NCBI GenBank assembly: GCA_020284085.1
Contig: JACEVL010000694.1
Coordinates: 21,001-85,000 of the forward strand
DNA from: Aporrectodea caliginosa
Taxonomy: Eukaryota; Annelida; Clitellata; Crassiclitellata; Lumbricidae
Reading direction: 5' to 3'
DNA: 64,000 nt
The translations under genes were made by a program, and so were the position numbers. Of the stretch, positions 42,950-54,709 are shown piece after piece. The notes beneath the pieces are model-generated. The model saw only the letters and a program-made list of their open reading frames with translations, had not been told where the DNA came from and did no database searches. Each line of letters starts with the position of its first letter. The stretch's first letter is position 1.

Positions 42950-43344
42950 GACATTGCCTAACGGACAATGGGACATATATGTCCCATGAAGATTTTCTTC
43001 AAAATCTGCAAGGCTGTGAAAGGAATGGTTCTTGTCAATGAATATCCTCTTTTGTGAAGAGTCGATGTACATTATTTAATAGTTTTGTAATGTATTATTC
43101 CTCTGTGAGAAAAAATAAAAAATGACAAAGTTTGTATTTTATTTTTAAAAATTAATAATTTTAAAATAAAAATATCTGGCCCCTAGAATGTGTGGGAACT
43201 CATGAAAAGGTCACAGTTAGATTGATCAAAAACTGGACAAATAAATAAAATCGTTAAAAAACAAATCCATTTGCTCAATCTAATAAATCCAGGTACTTTT
43301 TTCTGACATGGGACATATATGTCTCATATCCCTTTGAGGGTTAA
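42950..43344. mobile_element. Possible piggyBac-like MITE
   Basis: The palindrome GGGACATATATGTCCCA sits near both ends (42970-42986 and, with one change, 43308-43324). The right end reads CCCTTTGAGGG followed by TTAA (43341-43344). The left TTAA is not seen (GCCTAACGGACAATGG instead), so the left limit is uncertain. Interior A/T-rich. Confidence 0.45.
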
Positions 43345-43760
43345 GCACTGAGAACCAGCATAGTACTCATTTGCTCTGCTGTCTACTTCTCCCTCCTCCC
43401 TCCATCTGTCTGTGTCAATCTGTCATTGTGTTTCTATGTCTGTCTGTCTGTCCGTCCATTCGTCTGTCTGTCCGTCCTTCTGTCTGTATGTCTGCATATC
43501 TGTTTGTTTCCCTGTCTGTCACTTTGTCCGTTCGTCTGTGTGTCTGTCTGTGTAGCAGTTTCACGCATCCTTTGTCCTTTTATCAACGCGCGGTCGGTTC
43601 ATCGTCGGACGAAAGACGTTGGACTAACTGTTTCTGATTCTATTATGTTCATCCTTTTGTCTGCCTATCTTTCTTCGGTCTGTGTCGGACTGGGCTGCAT
43701 CTAATAACCTCCGACTGAATGCAAAAAAAGTCCCGAGAGACGTTCGTAATGAGGCGAGGA
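43345..43760. repeat. (TCTG)n-rich microsatellite and flank
   Basis: TCTG/TCCG units between about 43400 and 43560. The rest is unassigned. Confidence 0.7.
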
Positions 43761-44564
43761 TTTGATGAACGGTTGGATGGTGTGCAATGGGTTGAATCCT
43801 TTGAGATCCTGGGAATTACCTTTAGCACTAACCCTATTGTTCCACCCTCAAGTTGATGAAAATTATTGTTACAGTTCTCACTGTTTATGTTTAGTAGCGT
43901 TTAAGACAACATTTAAACGCTTTTGGCGAATATTATATTATCGGTTGCAAGTGTTTAAAAGGTGTCATCGAAACAATAGCATTATCAATTGTTTAGCGAC
44001 ATCTGACAGCTTTAAAGGCGGTTGACGTCAAATATACCTTTGCAGAATAAACATGATCTCCAGATTTATTCAATGCACAAATCAGCAAAGCGACGAGAAC
44101 GAGATTATTCATAGGAGCTCAGTCAAAACAAAATCGATAGGCATGGATTAAGAGGTCAGAATCGGGTCAAAACCTCAGAAGATAGATAACCAGGATTGCC
44201 TGCAAACCCTTCTCTATACCAGACTTCTGACTGGCACCCATAGATGGTAGGCAGTTTTCGTTTATCATCATTTTATGGCCTCCGAGGGCTGTTAACGTCG
44301 ACCTTACCGACGATTGTAGCGATTTGGTAGTCAGTGTTTTAATCGATTGGATCCACAGTTTAACGGCAGCTTACGACAACATAGGTCGTTGCCGCCGACA
44401 AAGATTTGTTTGGCATATTACAGCCAGCACTTCAATCAAACGACGTTGCAGAATTTATAGTAGGGCCTATCGGAAGAATGTGTGTTCAAGGTGTTTAAGA
44501 CCGAGCACTGTATTATTCATTGCCACAAGACATCTTTGGATTGGCGCGTGAAGGACTATCATAA
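43761..44564. repeat. Modules B, C, H and A
   Basis: B on minus at 43935-44010 with H to 44030, C-like residue at 44215-44260 (GACTTCTGACTGGCACCC), H at 44262-44308, A on plus at 44347-44426, B on minus at 44455-44530. No gene. Confidence 0.55.
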
Positions 44565-44700
44565 TATATTTGTGCATTTATTAAGCGCCACAATCAAATG
44601 ACCAAGCGTCAATCGATGGCGCTGTGTGTGAATGACTTGCTCAATGTCCCTAAACAGTTACGATCCCAGAGCTGATGAATCGAACCCTATTATCCGACAA
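44565..44700 (-). mobile_element. SINE-4 copy
   Basis: Tail (in reverse ATTTATTAAGCGCCACAATC, TCAATCGATGGCGC) and centre are clear; the tRNA-like head is degenerate. Confidence 0.6.
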
Positions 44701-44716
44701 GAACTTATCAAATTGG

Positions 44717-44935
44717 GGGGCCCGATGGCGCATTGGATCACATCTGGCACAGAGAGCGAGAGGTACCGAGTTCGAGTCCCGTTAGGGGCGGATATGCTTT
44801 GTAGGCTGCTATTAGCGCCGTTGTATTGCAGGCTGTCTGTTCTGTTAGTAGTTAAGATTTTAATTGCATAACATGTAGATGTACAGCGCAGTGCGTTTGT
44901 CAGGCGCTTCAATAAAGAAAAGATTATTATTATTT
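44717..44935 (+). mobile_element. SINE-2 with short (ATT) tail
   Basis: Box A GATGGCGCATTGGATC, box B GAGTTCGAGTCCCG, body to CAGGCGCTTCAATAAAGAAA and an ATT tail that runs straight into the LINE. Confidence 0.85.
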
Positions 44936-47688
44936 CCGCAATCCCAGTTCTATCAGAATCATGGCGGCGTCGCAGTGATCGCGTCTGCTGCTGTCAGGCT
45001 ATCGAAGATCACCGCTCCGTTCGAGCCGATCACCTTCGAGCATCTCATCGCCAGGGTGACCGTTTCCGGCAACTCGTTCGTCTTCGTGGTGGTCTACCGC
45101 CCTGGTTCAGCCGCGGTGACCGCCGCCTTCTTCGACGAGTTTCGCCGGCTGCTTGAGTTCCTGTCATCGTTCGCAATGCCTTATGTCATCACCGGCGATC
45201 TAAACATCCGTTTTGACCGTCCTGATGATCCGACTACGCTGCGCGCGACCGAGCTGCTTGAAATGTATGGAGCCGTGCAGAGTGTGACAAGTGCGACTCA
45301 CGATCGCGGGGGCATCCTTGACGTCGTCGTCACAAGAGCTGACGAGATTCCGTCGGCGGTTGACGTCATCACTGTTCCTGGGGGTGCGTCTGTCCATCGG
45401 CTGGTGACTTGGCCCTTCCTCGCTGCCCCGGCAGAGACACCCGTCTACAGAACCCAGCATCGCAGATCCTGGCGGCAGTTCGACATCGAGCGCTTCAGAT
45501 CTGACCTCGCTGCCTCCTGCCTCTGTGACGGCATGCTGGGTCCTACTTCGTGTGACGATGCTTCCGTGGCGGCCCTGCGGTTCGACGAGGTCGTCACGGC
45601 CCTACTCGACGCCCATGCGCCGATGACTGACATCACTTGCCGTGTGAGGGCCTCGTCTGACAAGTGGTACGACTCTGAGTGTCGTTCTGCGAAACGTCAT
45701 GCTAGACGGTTCGAGCGTCGCTACAAAAAGACACGTTCAGCGACGGCTCGTGAGTGCTGGGTGGAGTCGCTAGGATCGATGCATCGGCTCGTCCAGTCCA
45801 AAAGGGGATGCTACTGGAGATCAAAAGTAGACACTCGACTAGATCCGGCGTCTCTTTGGCGCGCGATTAACGATGGTCTGGGCAGGAAGGGAGATGGCGC
45901 CCCAAGTCCGGCTCCTGGACTCTCCGCCGAGGCCTTCGCCGACTTCTTCGATCAGAAAGTCTCTGATGTCAGGTCGGCCACCGATGGCGCGCCACCACCG
46001 GTGTTCCGTGACATCCAGACGGCTGATCGATTCCTGTCATTCGCGCCCGTAACATCCGATGTCGTATGCCGGATGGTCAACGAAGCTGTCGACAAATACT
46101 CCATGAAGGATCCCATGCCGACGTGGCTGCTCAAGTCCTGCATCGATCTGCTCGCTCCTTATATCGCGTCAGTCTTCAACACATCGCTGTCCTCCGGCGC
46201 CTTTCCGACGTGTTATAAGGACGCGTACGTCACTCCTCGCCTGAAGAAAGCGACGCTTTCCCCTTGCGAACTCTCCAGCTACCGACCGATCTCCAACCTC
46301 TCATTCCTGTCGAAGCTTCTCGAGCGCGTCGTTAGCGTCCAGCTAACCGATTACCTGTCGTCGGCCGGCCTTCTGCCGGTCCATCAGTCGGCCTACCGGA
46401 AGTACCACTCGACCGAGACCGCTCTCCTAAAGGTGGTAACTGACCTCACGGAGGCGATTGAGGCGGGCGACTACGCTCTGCTTGGTCTGCTTGACCTCTC
46501 GGCCGCCTTCGACACGGTGGACCACGATGTTCTGGTGGAGCGCTTGTCGAGGACGTACGGGATCCGCTCGGCCGCGCTTGACTGGCTTCGCTCCTATCTC
46601 TGCGATCGCCGACAGACGGTCCTCTTCGACGGGGTCCTTTCTACCGTCCGCTCCCTCTCCTGCGGCGTTCCTCAGGGCTCCGTGCTTGGGCCGCTGCTGT
46701 TCCTGCTCTACACCGCCGACCTGGGTGAGCTTGCTGCCAGTCTCGGCCTATCATCACATTTCTATGCCGACGACTCTCAGCTCTACACGTGGGGACCTCC
46801 ATCGACAGTCGAACAGCAGCGGCGACGAATGGAGCTCGGTATTGAGCGGATCGCTGAATGGATGCGGTCCAACAGATTGCGACTCAACCCAGAGAAGACG
46901 GACTTTCTGTGGTGCGCGACTAGCAGACGGTGTCTCCATCTCGACACCGACGCGCTGAATGTCTGTGGGGCCCCGATACGGCCCTCGACCTCTGTGCGTA
47001 ATCTCGGCGTCCTGCTGGAGTCTGATCTGTCCATGAGGCGCCACGTCGCGTGGACCGTCGGCTCTTGCTTTCGCCAGCTCCGTCTCATCAGGAGCTGCAT
47101 CAAGTCCTTACCTTTTGAGGCTGCGAGAGCGGCCGTCGCCGCCTTCGTCGCTTCCAAAGTGGACCGTTGTAACAGCCTGCTGGCCGGCGCGCCTGCGTGT
47201 CTCTTGGATGGACTCCAGTCGGTTCTCAATGCCGCGGCGAGGCTCATCTGCAATAGGAGGAAGTACGACCACATCACGCCGCTCCTCCGCGATGTCCTCC
47301 ATTGGCTGCCTGTTCCGTTCCGCATCGAGTTCAAGCTCTGTCTGCTTGTCTTTAAATCACTACACGGAGCTGCGCCCGAGTACCTGCGCGATTGCTGCAC
47401 TGGGACTCATTCCTCCGCGTCCGGGCTCCGGCTCCGATCGCTTGCGAAGATTGATCTCCGTGTGCGGAGGATGAGGACGCGCTTCGGTGATCGTGCTTTC
47501 TCGGCCGCCGGTCCTCGATGCTGGAACAGACTTCCTCCTGCTATCCGATTGACCGACTCATTGGACTCTTTTAAATCCATGCTAAAATCACATTTGTTCG
47601 CCAGGGCCTATCCCGACTGTTGTTAGTTGTCTTGTAAGGCGCCCTTGTAACGGCCTGGCCGTGTTACGGCGCCATAGAAATTGTCGTA

Positions 47689-47750
<62 letters not shown>
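44936..47750 (+). mobile_element. L2/CR1-like LINE, 5'-truncated, long open frame
   Basis: A frame open from 44879 to the stop at 47626. Only residues from about 20 on belong to the LINE; the first 19 are read from the SINE-2 tail. Endonuclease part: VVVYRPG, VITGDLNIR (active-site D, N), GGILDVVVTR, then SVHRLV at 45389-45403 where SDHRLV is expected (GTC for GAC at 45392-45394). RT part: [76 protein letters not shown] (Y at residue 629), NLGVLLESDL, LHWLPVPFRIEFK, AFSAAGPRCWNRLPPA, LKSHLFARAYP. The N-terminal endonuclease (first catalytic N and E) is missing. The 3' end is GGCGCCATAGAAATTGTCG and (ATT)n to about 47750. The G+C-rich third codon positions contrast with the flanks. RT looks intact, endonuclease not. 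Confidence 0.92.
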
Positions 47751-48960
47751 CCAATCAACTACAGTGTCCTATAAATCCTAGGTCAAATTCAATCGATTCC
47801 TTCAACGGAAACTGATCGAGCAGTGTCTCCACATAGCGCCGAGTGATGGAAGTGGTCTCTTGACGTCTGAACGTTGTGCTATGAGGAGTTGTGGCTAGAG
47901 GTCTGCGGGTAGAGCGTTTCTGCTACCTGATCCGTACCCGCAACCCAGAAACGTTACCAGTCTCCCTACCCGACCCGTACTCAAAATTTCTACTCCATCC
48001 GACCCGTACCCGCGAGTATATAACCGAACCCGTACCGTACCCGCCATTTAATAGTTCGCCTTCCCACAGTTCCAGTCTCTATCAGGCCAGTGGGCTCAAT
48101 AGTAATCAGGTAGTCGTAATAATAATAGGCTGATGTGGTGGTGGTGATGCTGATGCTGATGATGACAATGAAGATGTTGTTATTGTAGTTGTTGATGATG
48201 ATGATAATAATAATAATATAAGTAATAGTATTAGTAGTTGCAGCATCAGCAGTAGTAGTAGCAGTAGTAGTGGAAACAAGGCAATTTGTAACTATAATTT
48301 GAACATCTATCAATGAATGCCAAGTTCACTAAGGCGCACGAACACAGGTGTCGACGATTAAATTCATAGTGAAGAATTCATATTCCCTCCGTAGCCTGAT
48401 GATTATACCTCGTTGATTTCAATCTTGAGCCGATCGTTGTCAGTCATTTCCGCGACGTGCAGGAGAAGACAATTCGAGCGAATTGTAGAAACCAAAGCGT
48501 AGCCGACCCACATGTTAGAATCGATCGGATGAGCCTTTACTGTCGTAACTAATCGGACTTATTCATATCACGAACCTTCACAAATCGTCGCTTTGACTAG
48601 ATGACCAATTTTAACCATAGGCCTACAAGACTCTCATATCGAACGCTATTATCAGAAATAACCTGTATTCATGGTGTCCTAAATGATTACCCATGCAGTG
48701 GCCGTATATCGTTATGAGTCGTGCCCTGCTTTCTTTCTTTTGAATTTTGCCTCCACGATCGGCCCTGAAACGATCTCATTGGCTGGTTTGCACGGCCGCT
48801 GGTAATCAGTAGGCTAACATTTATTGTCGATCACGTGGTTAGCCAGTTTCTCGCTGTGTGTTTTCATATTTAGAGGCCTTATATTTTATATTATAGCGCC
48901 GTTTTCTTATTACCCTAACGACGCCTGTAATTATCTAGCTTGTCTTAAATCCCAAAGTAA
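47751..48960. other. Spacer with GGGTACG-type repeats
   Basis: Bases 47900-48050 contain repeated CGACCCGTACCCG-like words in both directions, reminiscent of subterminal repeats of small hAT elements, but I find no ends or target duplication. A (GAT)/(AGT) trinucleotide stretch lies at 48135-48275. Nothing else from 48300 to 48960. Confidence 0.35.
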
Positions 48961-48964
48961 AATC

Positions 48965-49640
48965 AATTAAGATGGACAAAGCATTTGCTACTTTTAACTT
49001 CGTTATAGTATGGATGAATAAAATTAATAGTAGATGGATGGACCGAATTAGTGATAGTATCTACCTTAGGCGGATAAATCCGTCGATTGATGGATGGATG
49101 GATCTGTGTATGGATGCGTGGAAGGGTGATGTGTGGATGTATCTGTGGGTAGATGTGTAGATGGATGGATGCTTCCGTGGATAGGTGGATGGCTCTGTGG
49201 ATGGATGTGTGGATGAATGGATGGATGGATCTGAGGATTGATGGATGAATGGGTGGATCTATGGATGCAATCAATGGCTCTGTAGATCGATGGTACTGTG
49301 GATGGGTGAATCGGTGTATATATGGATATGTGGATCAATGGATGATGTGTGTGTGGATGTGTGGTTGGAATGGAAATGTGGAAGGATTTGTGCATAGATC
49401 GTTCTGTGCAGATGAATGTGTGGGTGGATGGGTTGATCAGTGGATGGATTTGGATTAATGAATGGATGAATGGATGAATGGAAGGATGGGTTGATCATTG
49501 GATGGATGGTTGGGTCGATAGATGAATGGATGGGTTGATCAGTGAATGAATGAATGGATGGATGGATGGATGAATGGATGAACGGGTTGATCATTGGATG
49601 GATGGTTGGAAGGACGAATGGATCAATGAATCGGTTGATC
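48965..49640. repeat. GGATG-type degenerate minisatellite
   Basis: GGATGGATG/GTGGATG words with no fixed period over about 680 bp, passing into the regular array at 49640. The Ile-His-Pro-Ser-rich minus frames are artefacts. Confidence 0.75.
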
Positions 49641-50690
49641 AGTTAATGAATGTAGGGAGGGAGGGAGGGATGGATGGTTGGGATGAATGGATGCATGGGT
49701 TCATCAGTGGATGGATTGATGAATGAATGAATTGATGAATGAATGGATGGGTTGATCAGTGAATGAATGGAGGGAGGGAGGGAGGGATGGTTGGGATGAA
49801 TGGATGCATGGGTTCATCAGTGGATGGATTGATGAATGAGTGAATTGATGAATGAATGGATGGGTTGATCAGTGAATGAATGGAGGGAGGGAGGGAGAGA
49901 GGGATGGTTGGGTTGAATGGATGCATGTATTCATCAGTGGATGGATTGATGAATGAATGAATTGATGAATGAATGGATGGGTTGATCAGTGAATGAATAA
50001 AAGGAGGGAGGGATGGATGGTTGGGATTAATGGATGAATGGGTTGATCAGTGGATGGATTGATGAATGAATGAATTGATGAATGAATGGATGGGTTGATC
50101 AGTGAATAAATGGAGGGAGGGAGGGATGGATGGTTGGGATGAATGGATGCATGGGTTCATTAGTGGATTAATTGATGAATGAATGAATGAATTGATGAAT
50201 GAATGGATGGGTTGATCAGTGAATGAATGGAGGTAGGGATGGATGGTTGGGATGAATGGATGCATGGGTTCATCAGTGGATGGATTGATGAATGAATGAA
50301 TTGATGAATGAATGGATGGGTTGATCAGTGAATGAATGGAGGGAGGGAGGGATGGATGGTTGGGATGAATGGATGCATGGGTTCATCAGTGGATGGATTG
50401 ATGAATGAATGAATTGATGAATGAATGGATGGGTTGATCAGTGAATAAATGGAGGGAGGGAGGGATGGATGGTTGGGATGAATGGATGCATGGGTTCATC
50501 AGTGGATGGATTGATGAATGAATGAATTGATGAATGAATGGTTGGGTTGATCAGTGAATGAATAGAGGGAGGGAGGGATGGATGGTTGGGATGAATGGAT
50601 GCATGGGTTCATTAGTGGATGAATTGATGAATGTATGAATTGATGAATGAATGCATGGGTTGATCAGTGAAACCCATGCGTGATCAGAAT
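49640..50690. repeat. ~113-bp minisatellite, about nine units
   Basis: GGGTTGATCAGTGAATGAAT recurs at about 49749, 49862, 49979, 50092, 50208, 50319, 50431, 50544 and 50656, a spacing of 111-117 bp. Each unit has a GGAGGGAGGGAGGGATGG block whose copy number varies, TTGGGATGAATGGATGC, GGGTTCATCAGTGG, and a GATGAATGAATGAATTGATG block. It is a higher-order repeat built from a 4-8-bp motif. Confidence 0.9.
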
Positions 50691-50699
50691 ATGTTTGTG

Positions 50700-50895
50700 A
50701 GTGTGTGTTTGTATGTATGTATATATGTATGTACGTATGTATATGTGTATGTATGTATGGATGTATATATGTATGTATGCATGCATGTATGTATGTATGT
50801 ATGTATGCATGTATGTATGTATGTATGTATGTATGTATGTATGTATGTATGTATGTATGTATGTATGTATGTATGTATGTATGTATGTATGTATA
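50700..50895. repeat. (GTAT)n microsatellite
   Basis: Nearly pure from about 50805 to 50893. Confidence 0.9.
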
Positions 50896-51039
50896 ATACT
50901 TGAGCTGTGGGAGGAAGAAGTCTTGGGGCGTCTGAGGTCTGTGTGTGTAGGCCAGCGGCTTAGATTCGAATGACCCTGCCTGCTGACCTTTTGCCGAACA
51001 AAGTCCAAGACGCATACTGAGGGCGGTCGGTCATCTACA

Positions 51040-51330
51040 GCTCTGTAGGTGCACTTACTGCCTTGGCCCAACCAGCTGGGCGGCTACCCTACCCATCCAG
51101 TGCTATTTCGGTATCCCCGGCCCAACACAGGCAGGGCAGGGCATCTGCTGTTGTGGGTCCGTCTACTTGGAATGTCCTCCCCCTCACTAAGGGTTAAACT
51201 AGTGACGGTTCTCTGCATCAGTTTCGCGCTCTTTAAAGGCGTTTCTTTTGTCCCGGGGTTTCCGTGGTTAAAGCGGCTCTGAATAGTTATTCTGCGAGAG
51301 GCGCTATATGAATCCATAGATACGATACTG
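51040..51330 (+). pseudogene. LINE C-terminus and tail
   Basis: The frame gives RASAVVGPSTWNVLPLTKG, a stop, then LHQFRALFKGVSFV, followed by the tail AAGCGGCTCTGAATAG, GAGAGGCGCTATATGAATCC. Same broad family as 17015-17331 and 31420-31655. Confidence 0.7.
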
Positions 51331-51359
51331 CAGATCCAATCCCATTCGATAACGTTCAC

Positions 51360-51870
51360 CATAGGTAGGTGGACGGATGGATGTATCATGTATGGTTGGC
51401 TGGATGCATGGATAGATAGATAAATAGATGAACATATGGATAGATCGGTAGATGGAGAGACTGGTAGATAAATTGATAGATAGATAAATAGATAATGGAT
51501 AGATGGATGGTTGGATGACTAGATGGATGGATGGATGACTGGATGGATGGATGACTGGATTTATGAATGGATGGATGGATGGATGAATGGATGGATGGAT
51601 GGATGACACAGACAGACAGTGACAAAGACAGACAGTAACAGACAGAAACAGAGACAGACAGATAGAGACAGAGACAGAGAGACAGGCAGACATACGGAGA
51701 CAGGCCAGCTACAGAGCACGCAGACAGAGCAGGCAGACGGAACAGACAGACAGAGACAGACAGACAGAGACAGCCAGACAAACATAGAAAGGCCGACAGA
51801 CAGAGACAGACAGAGGCAAACACAGGCATGCAGACAAACAGACGACATATAGACAGATGGATGGATGGAT
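51360..51870. repeat. GGAT, GATA and CAGA microsatellites
   Basis: GGATGGATG/GATA units 51365-51600, then (CAGA)n with GAGACA interruptions to about 51850. Frames here are artefacts. Confidence 0.85.
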
Positions 51871-51904
51871 GCACTGGAACTATTATGGTTATGCATCCCG
51901 ATTC

Positions 51905-51995
51905 GCGACCAATGAGAAGCAGGCTCTAAGTCACGTGATTTTCGCGTAGAAACTGATTGGACTAACGTTCAACGTTGACTCCTTTTATACAGAGA
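51905..51995 (+). promoter_or_regulatory. Promoter-like cluster upstream of the RT
   Basis: CCAAT at 51909-51913, CACGTG at 51932-51937, GATTGG (inverted CCAAT) at 51955-51960 and TTTTATAC at 51983-51990, about 110 bp before the RT's first Met. Seen in sequence; promoter activity is inference and these short words occur by chance. Confidence 0.3.
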
Positions 51996-52054
51996 TTTTC
52001 GGTATTTGGCAAAAAACCGACTTTATCTGTATTCTAATACAGAATAAGTCGTGT

Positions 52055-54610
52055 AGGAATACCTATCTTTCAAACCGTGTAGAGGCTTGGCAACAGCTGA
52101 TGTGGTTCGCCTCCAACATTCTGGCACAACCATCTCGAGCGGGCCGTAGACGTAACATGGCCAACGTTGTCAAGAGGCGCATCGATAGCCAAGATTTCTT
52201 GCTGATGAAGGAAGAGAGGGAGCGGGACTTTGGAAATGGTGTGAGGAGAACAAGCGCTAGGGACTTGCGTCTGGCCGCGGTGGGTGCTAAGCTCGAAGAA
52301 GGCAACATCCGGGCCGCCACACGTATCCTCTGCAGTCAGGACTGCCCGGTCAGTGCGACACAGGACTCCTTCGCGGCGATGCAGCAAAGACATCCGACGG
52401 ACAAGTGGGCGGCCAACTTGGCTAGCCTGCCGGATGCAGCGCTTACCGTTCCGTACCAGGTCACAGAAAGAGAGGTCGAGGATGCAGTGCGCTCTTTCCC
52501 GGCGGGGTCGTCGGGGGGGCCGGACGGTTTTCGACCCCACCACCTGCTCGATCTGCTTAATAATCGTGAGTCTTCAGAGGCCTTCCTCCAGGCGCTGACT
52601 GGCTTCATCAACGTGATGCTGAGGGGTGATTGCCCACAAGAGATACGCAAGCTCCTGTTTGGGGGAACCCTCATCGCCCTCTCCAAAAAGTCCGGAGGGC
52701 TGAGACCGATAGTAATCGGATACGTTTGGCGCAGGCTGGCGGCAAAATGTGCCAACAAATACGCCACGGGCAGACTGGGAGCCTTCTTCGCCCCGCTCCA
52801 GGTTGGCATTGCGGTCCCGGGCGGCGGAGAGGCGGCGGTTCACGCAGCCAGAAGTTACATCACGGACATGCCCAGCGACCAGATCTTTGTGAAGCTAGAC
52901 TTCGCGAACGCATTTAATACCCTGCGAAGAGATGTCATGCTGCAAGCAGTCCACGACACAGTTCCGGAGCTGTACGCGTTCATCCATCAGGCGTACTCGG
53001 AGGAGTCCCTGCTTCAATTTGGTCCTTTTGTGGTGCGGTCACAGATGGGGCCGCAGCAAGGGGATCCCCTGGGACCATTGCTGTTCTGCCTGCCGCTGCA
53101 GCCAACCCTCCGATCGCTACGCTCTGGTTTCAAGCTGGGATATCTGGACGATCTTTCGATGGGAGGCGGGATCGAGGATGTGCGACAAGACCTCGCCGCG
53201 GTGAAGGAGCTGGAGACATCGCTCGGCATTTCCCTGAATAGACAAAAGTGTGAATATTCTTCGGAGGCTGAGGTCACGGGTGAAGAATTTGAGGGCTTCC
53301 AACGGGTGGACCGTGACTCGCTGCTCCTCCTTGGCGCCCCGCTATTCAGAGGTAGGGCACTGGATGAGGCGCTTCTCAAACACAGCGACTCGCTGGCCCT
53401 GGCGATGAGTGACCTGGCCTGTCTGCAGGCACAGGCTGCACTGATAATGCTGCGCTCATGCTTCGGGGCGGCGAAACTTATATATCTACTTCGAGCAGCA
53501 CAGTGCTGGGGTCACCCCCTACTTGAGAAAATGGACGCCCAGATGCGAAATGGCCTAGAAAAGATCCTTAACATCGAGCTTAGCGACATGCAGTGGAAAC
53601 AGGCCACGCTTCCAATCAGAGACGGCGGACTCGGGATCAGACAGGTTTCGATGCTGGCAACTTCAGCTTATCTAGCGTCAGCTGCATCGACCAGGTCGCT
53701 CGTTGGGGCCGTACTCGAGGTGGACGAGTGGAGCGACGCATACATGGAAGAAATCATGGAAGCCCGCAAACCAACGATGCCGGGCGGAGTGGAACCAGCC
53801 TTGACTAGCCAGAAGGTTTGGGACAGACCTCTCATAGACATCGACAAGGCGGAAGTGTGGGCTTTCAACAGCGACCCACTCAACCGGGCGAGGCTGGGCG
53901 CAGTGACATCGCCCCACGCTGGAGATTGGCTCTCGACCGTACCGGTAGCCTCTTGCGGGTTGGGCCTTAGCAATGAAGCCGTTCGGGTGGCGATTGGCCT
54001 CCGCCTGGGGCTCGACCTCTGTGCGCCTCATAAATGCCAGTGCGGTGAGATCGCAGATCCAGGAGGACATCATGGACTGGTCTGCAGGCGATCTACAGGG
54101 AGAGCGGCCCGCCACTTTGCCGTAAACGACATTATCTGGAGAGCCCTCATGAAAGCTGACATCCCAAGCTCGAAGGAGCCTCCGGGCCTGATCCGATGTG
54201 ATGGCAAGAGACCAGATGGGGCCACATTGGTCCCTTGGGCGAGGGGCAAGTACGTCGCTTGGGACGCAACAACTATCCACACCTGCGCTGCCTCCTACAT
54301 CCATCTGACGTCGGCAATGCCTGGGGGAGCAGCCGAACATGCCGCAGACAGGAAGCGTGCCAAATACTCATCCCTCCCCGCCACCCACGAGTTCGTACCC
54401 GTGGCCGTCGAGTCGCTAGGTCCCGTCAACCGGGAGGGCCGCGAGTTCTTGATGGAATTGGGGCGCCGAATGACAGCCGTTTCAGGCGACCCTCTGGAGA
54501 CCGTGCACCTGTTTCAGCGTTTGTCCATATGCACTCAGAGATTTAATGCAGTAGCCTTCAGGGGCACTTTCGCACAATGCACCGGGGACGAGGACACTAA
54601 CTCCAGATAG
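52055..54610 (+). CDS. Non-LTR reverse transcriptase with zinc knuckle and PD..D endonuclease-like motif
   Basis: One unbroken frame to the stop at 54608; 836 codons from the Met at 52100, with in-frame codons upstream (RVEAWQQL) that resemble family sequence, so the true start may be earlier. RT: LIALSKKSGGLRPIVIGYVW, KLDFANAFN (D267), QMGPQQGDPLGPLLF, GYLDDLSMGG (YLDD 348-351). C-terminal: CQCG (646-649) and GHHGLVC (knuckle), RHFAVNDIIWRAL, then RPDG (704-707) and AWD (720-722), a PD..D arrangement like the restriction-like endonuclease of R2/NeSL/CRE-type elements. The 3' end is short and finishes in (TAA)n. G+C-rich, unlike the flanks. Clade placement is inference; an intact frame suggests a young or maintained copy. 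Confidence 0.88.
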   Translation, partial: RNTYLSNRVEAWQQLMWFASNILAQPSRAGRRRNMANVVKRRIDSQDFLLMKEERERDFGNGVRRTSARDLRLAAVGAKLEEGNIRAATRILCSQDCPVSATQDSFAAMQQRHPTDKWAANLASLPDAALTVPYQVTEREVEDAVRSFPAGSSGGPDGFRPHHLLDLLNNRESSEAFLQALTGFINVMLRGDCPQEIRKLLFGGTLIALSKKSGGLRPIVIGYVWRRLAAKCANKYATGRLGAFFAPLQVGIAVPGGGEAAVHAARSYITDMPSDQIFVKLDFANAFNTLRRDVMLQAVHDTVPELYAFIHQAYSEESLLQFGPFVVRSQMGPQQGDPLGPLLFCLPLQPTLRSLRSGFKLGYLDDLSMGGGIEDVRQDLAAVKELETSLGISLNRQKCEYSSEAEVTGEEFEGFQRVDRDSLLLLGAPLFRGRALDEALLKHSDSLALAMSDLACLQAQAALIMLRSCFGAAKLIYLLRAAQCWGHPLLEKMDAQMRNGLEKILNIELSDMQWKQATLPIRDGGLGIRQVSMLATSAYLASAASTRSLVGAVLEVDEWSDAYMEEIMEARKPTMPGGVEPALTSQKVWDRPLIDIDKAEVWAFNSDPLNRARLGAVTSPHAGDWLSTVPVASCGLGLSNEAVRVAIGLRLGLDLCAPHKCQCGEIADPGGHHGLVCRRSTGRAARHFAVNDIIWRALMKADIPSSKEPPGLIRCDGKRPDGATLVPWARGKYVAWDATTIHTCAASYIHLTSAMPGGAAEHAADRKRAKYSSLPATHEFVPVAVESLGPVNREGREFLMELGRRMTAVSGDPLETVHLFQRLSICTQRFNAVAFRGTFAQCTGDEDTNSR

Positions 54611-54662
54611 CACACCTTAGGTCAGTTTCTAAGTCCCTGAGGGATCATGTATACCTCGGGGC

Positions 54663-54668
54663 ATAAAA

Positions 54669-54709
<41 letters not shown>

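Noticed and set aside
46783..47400. 205-residue minus-strand frame
   Set aside because: Shadow of the L2-like LINE frame; G+C-rich codon use leaves the opposite strand open. The minus frames at 52070-54340 are likewise shadows of the RT.
44717..47750. SINE-2 sharing its tail with the L2-like LINE
   Set aside because: Both end in (ATT)n and have a GGCGC word, but the similarity just before the repeat is too weak to claim, unlike SINE-1 and SINE-4.
49640..50690. CRISPR-like regular spacing
   Set aside because: The units are continuous minisatellite sequence without unique spacers, and the genome is animal.
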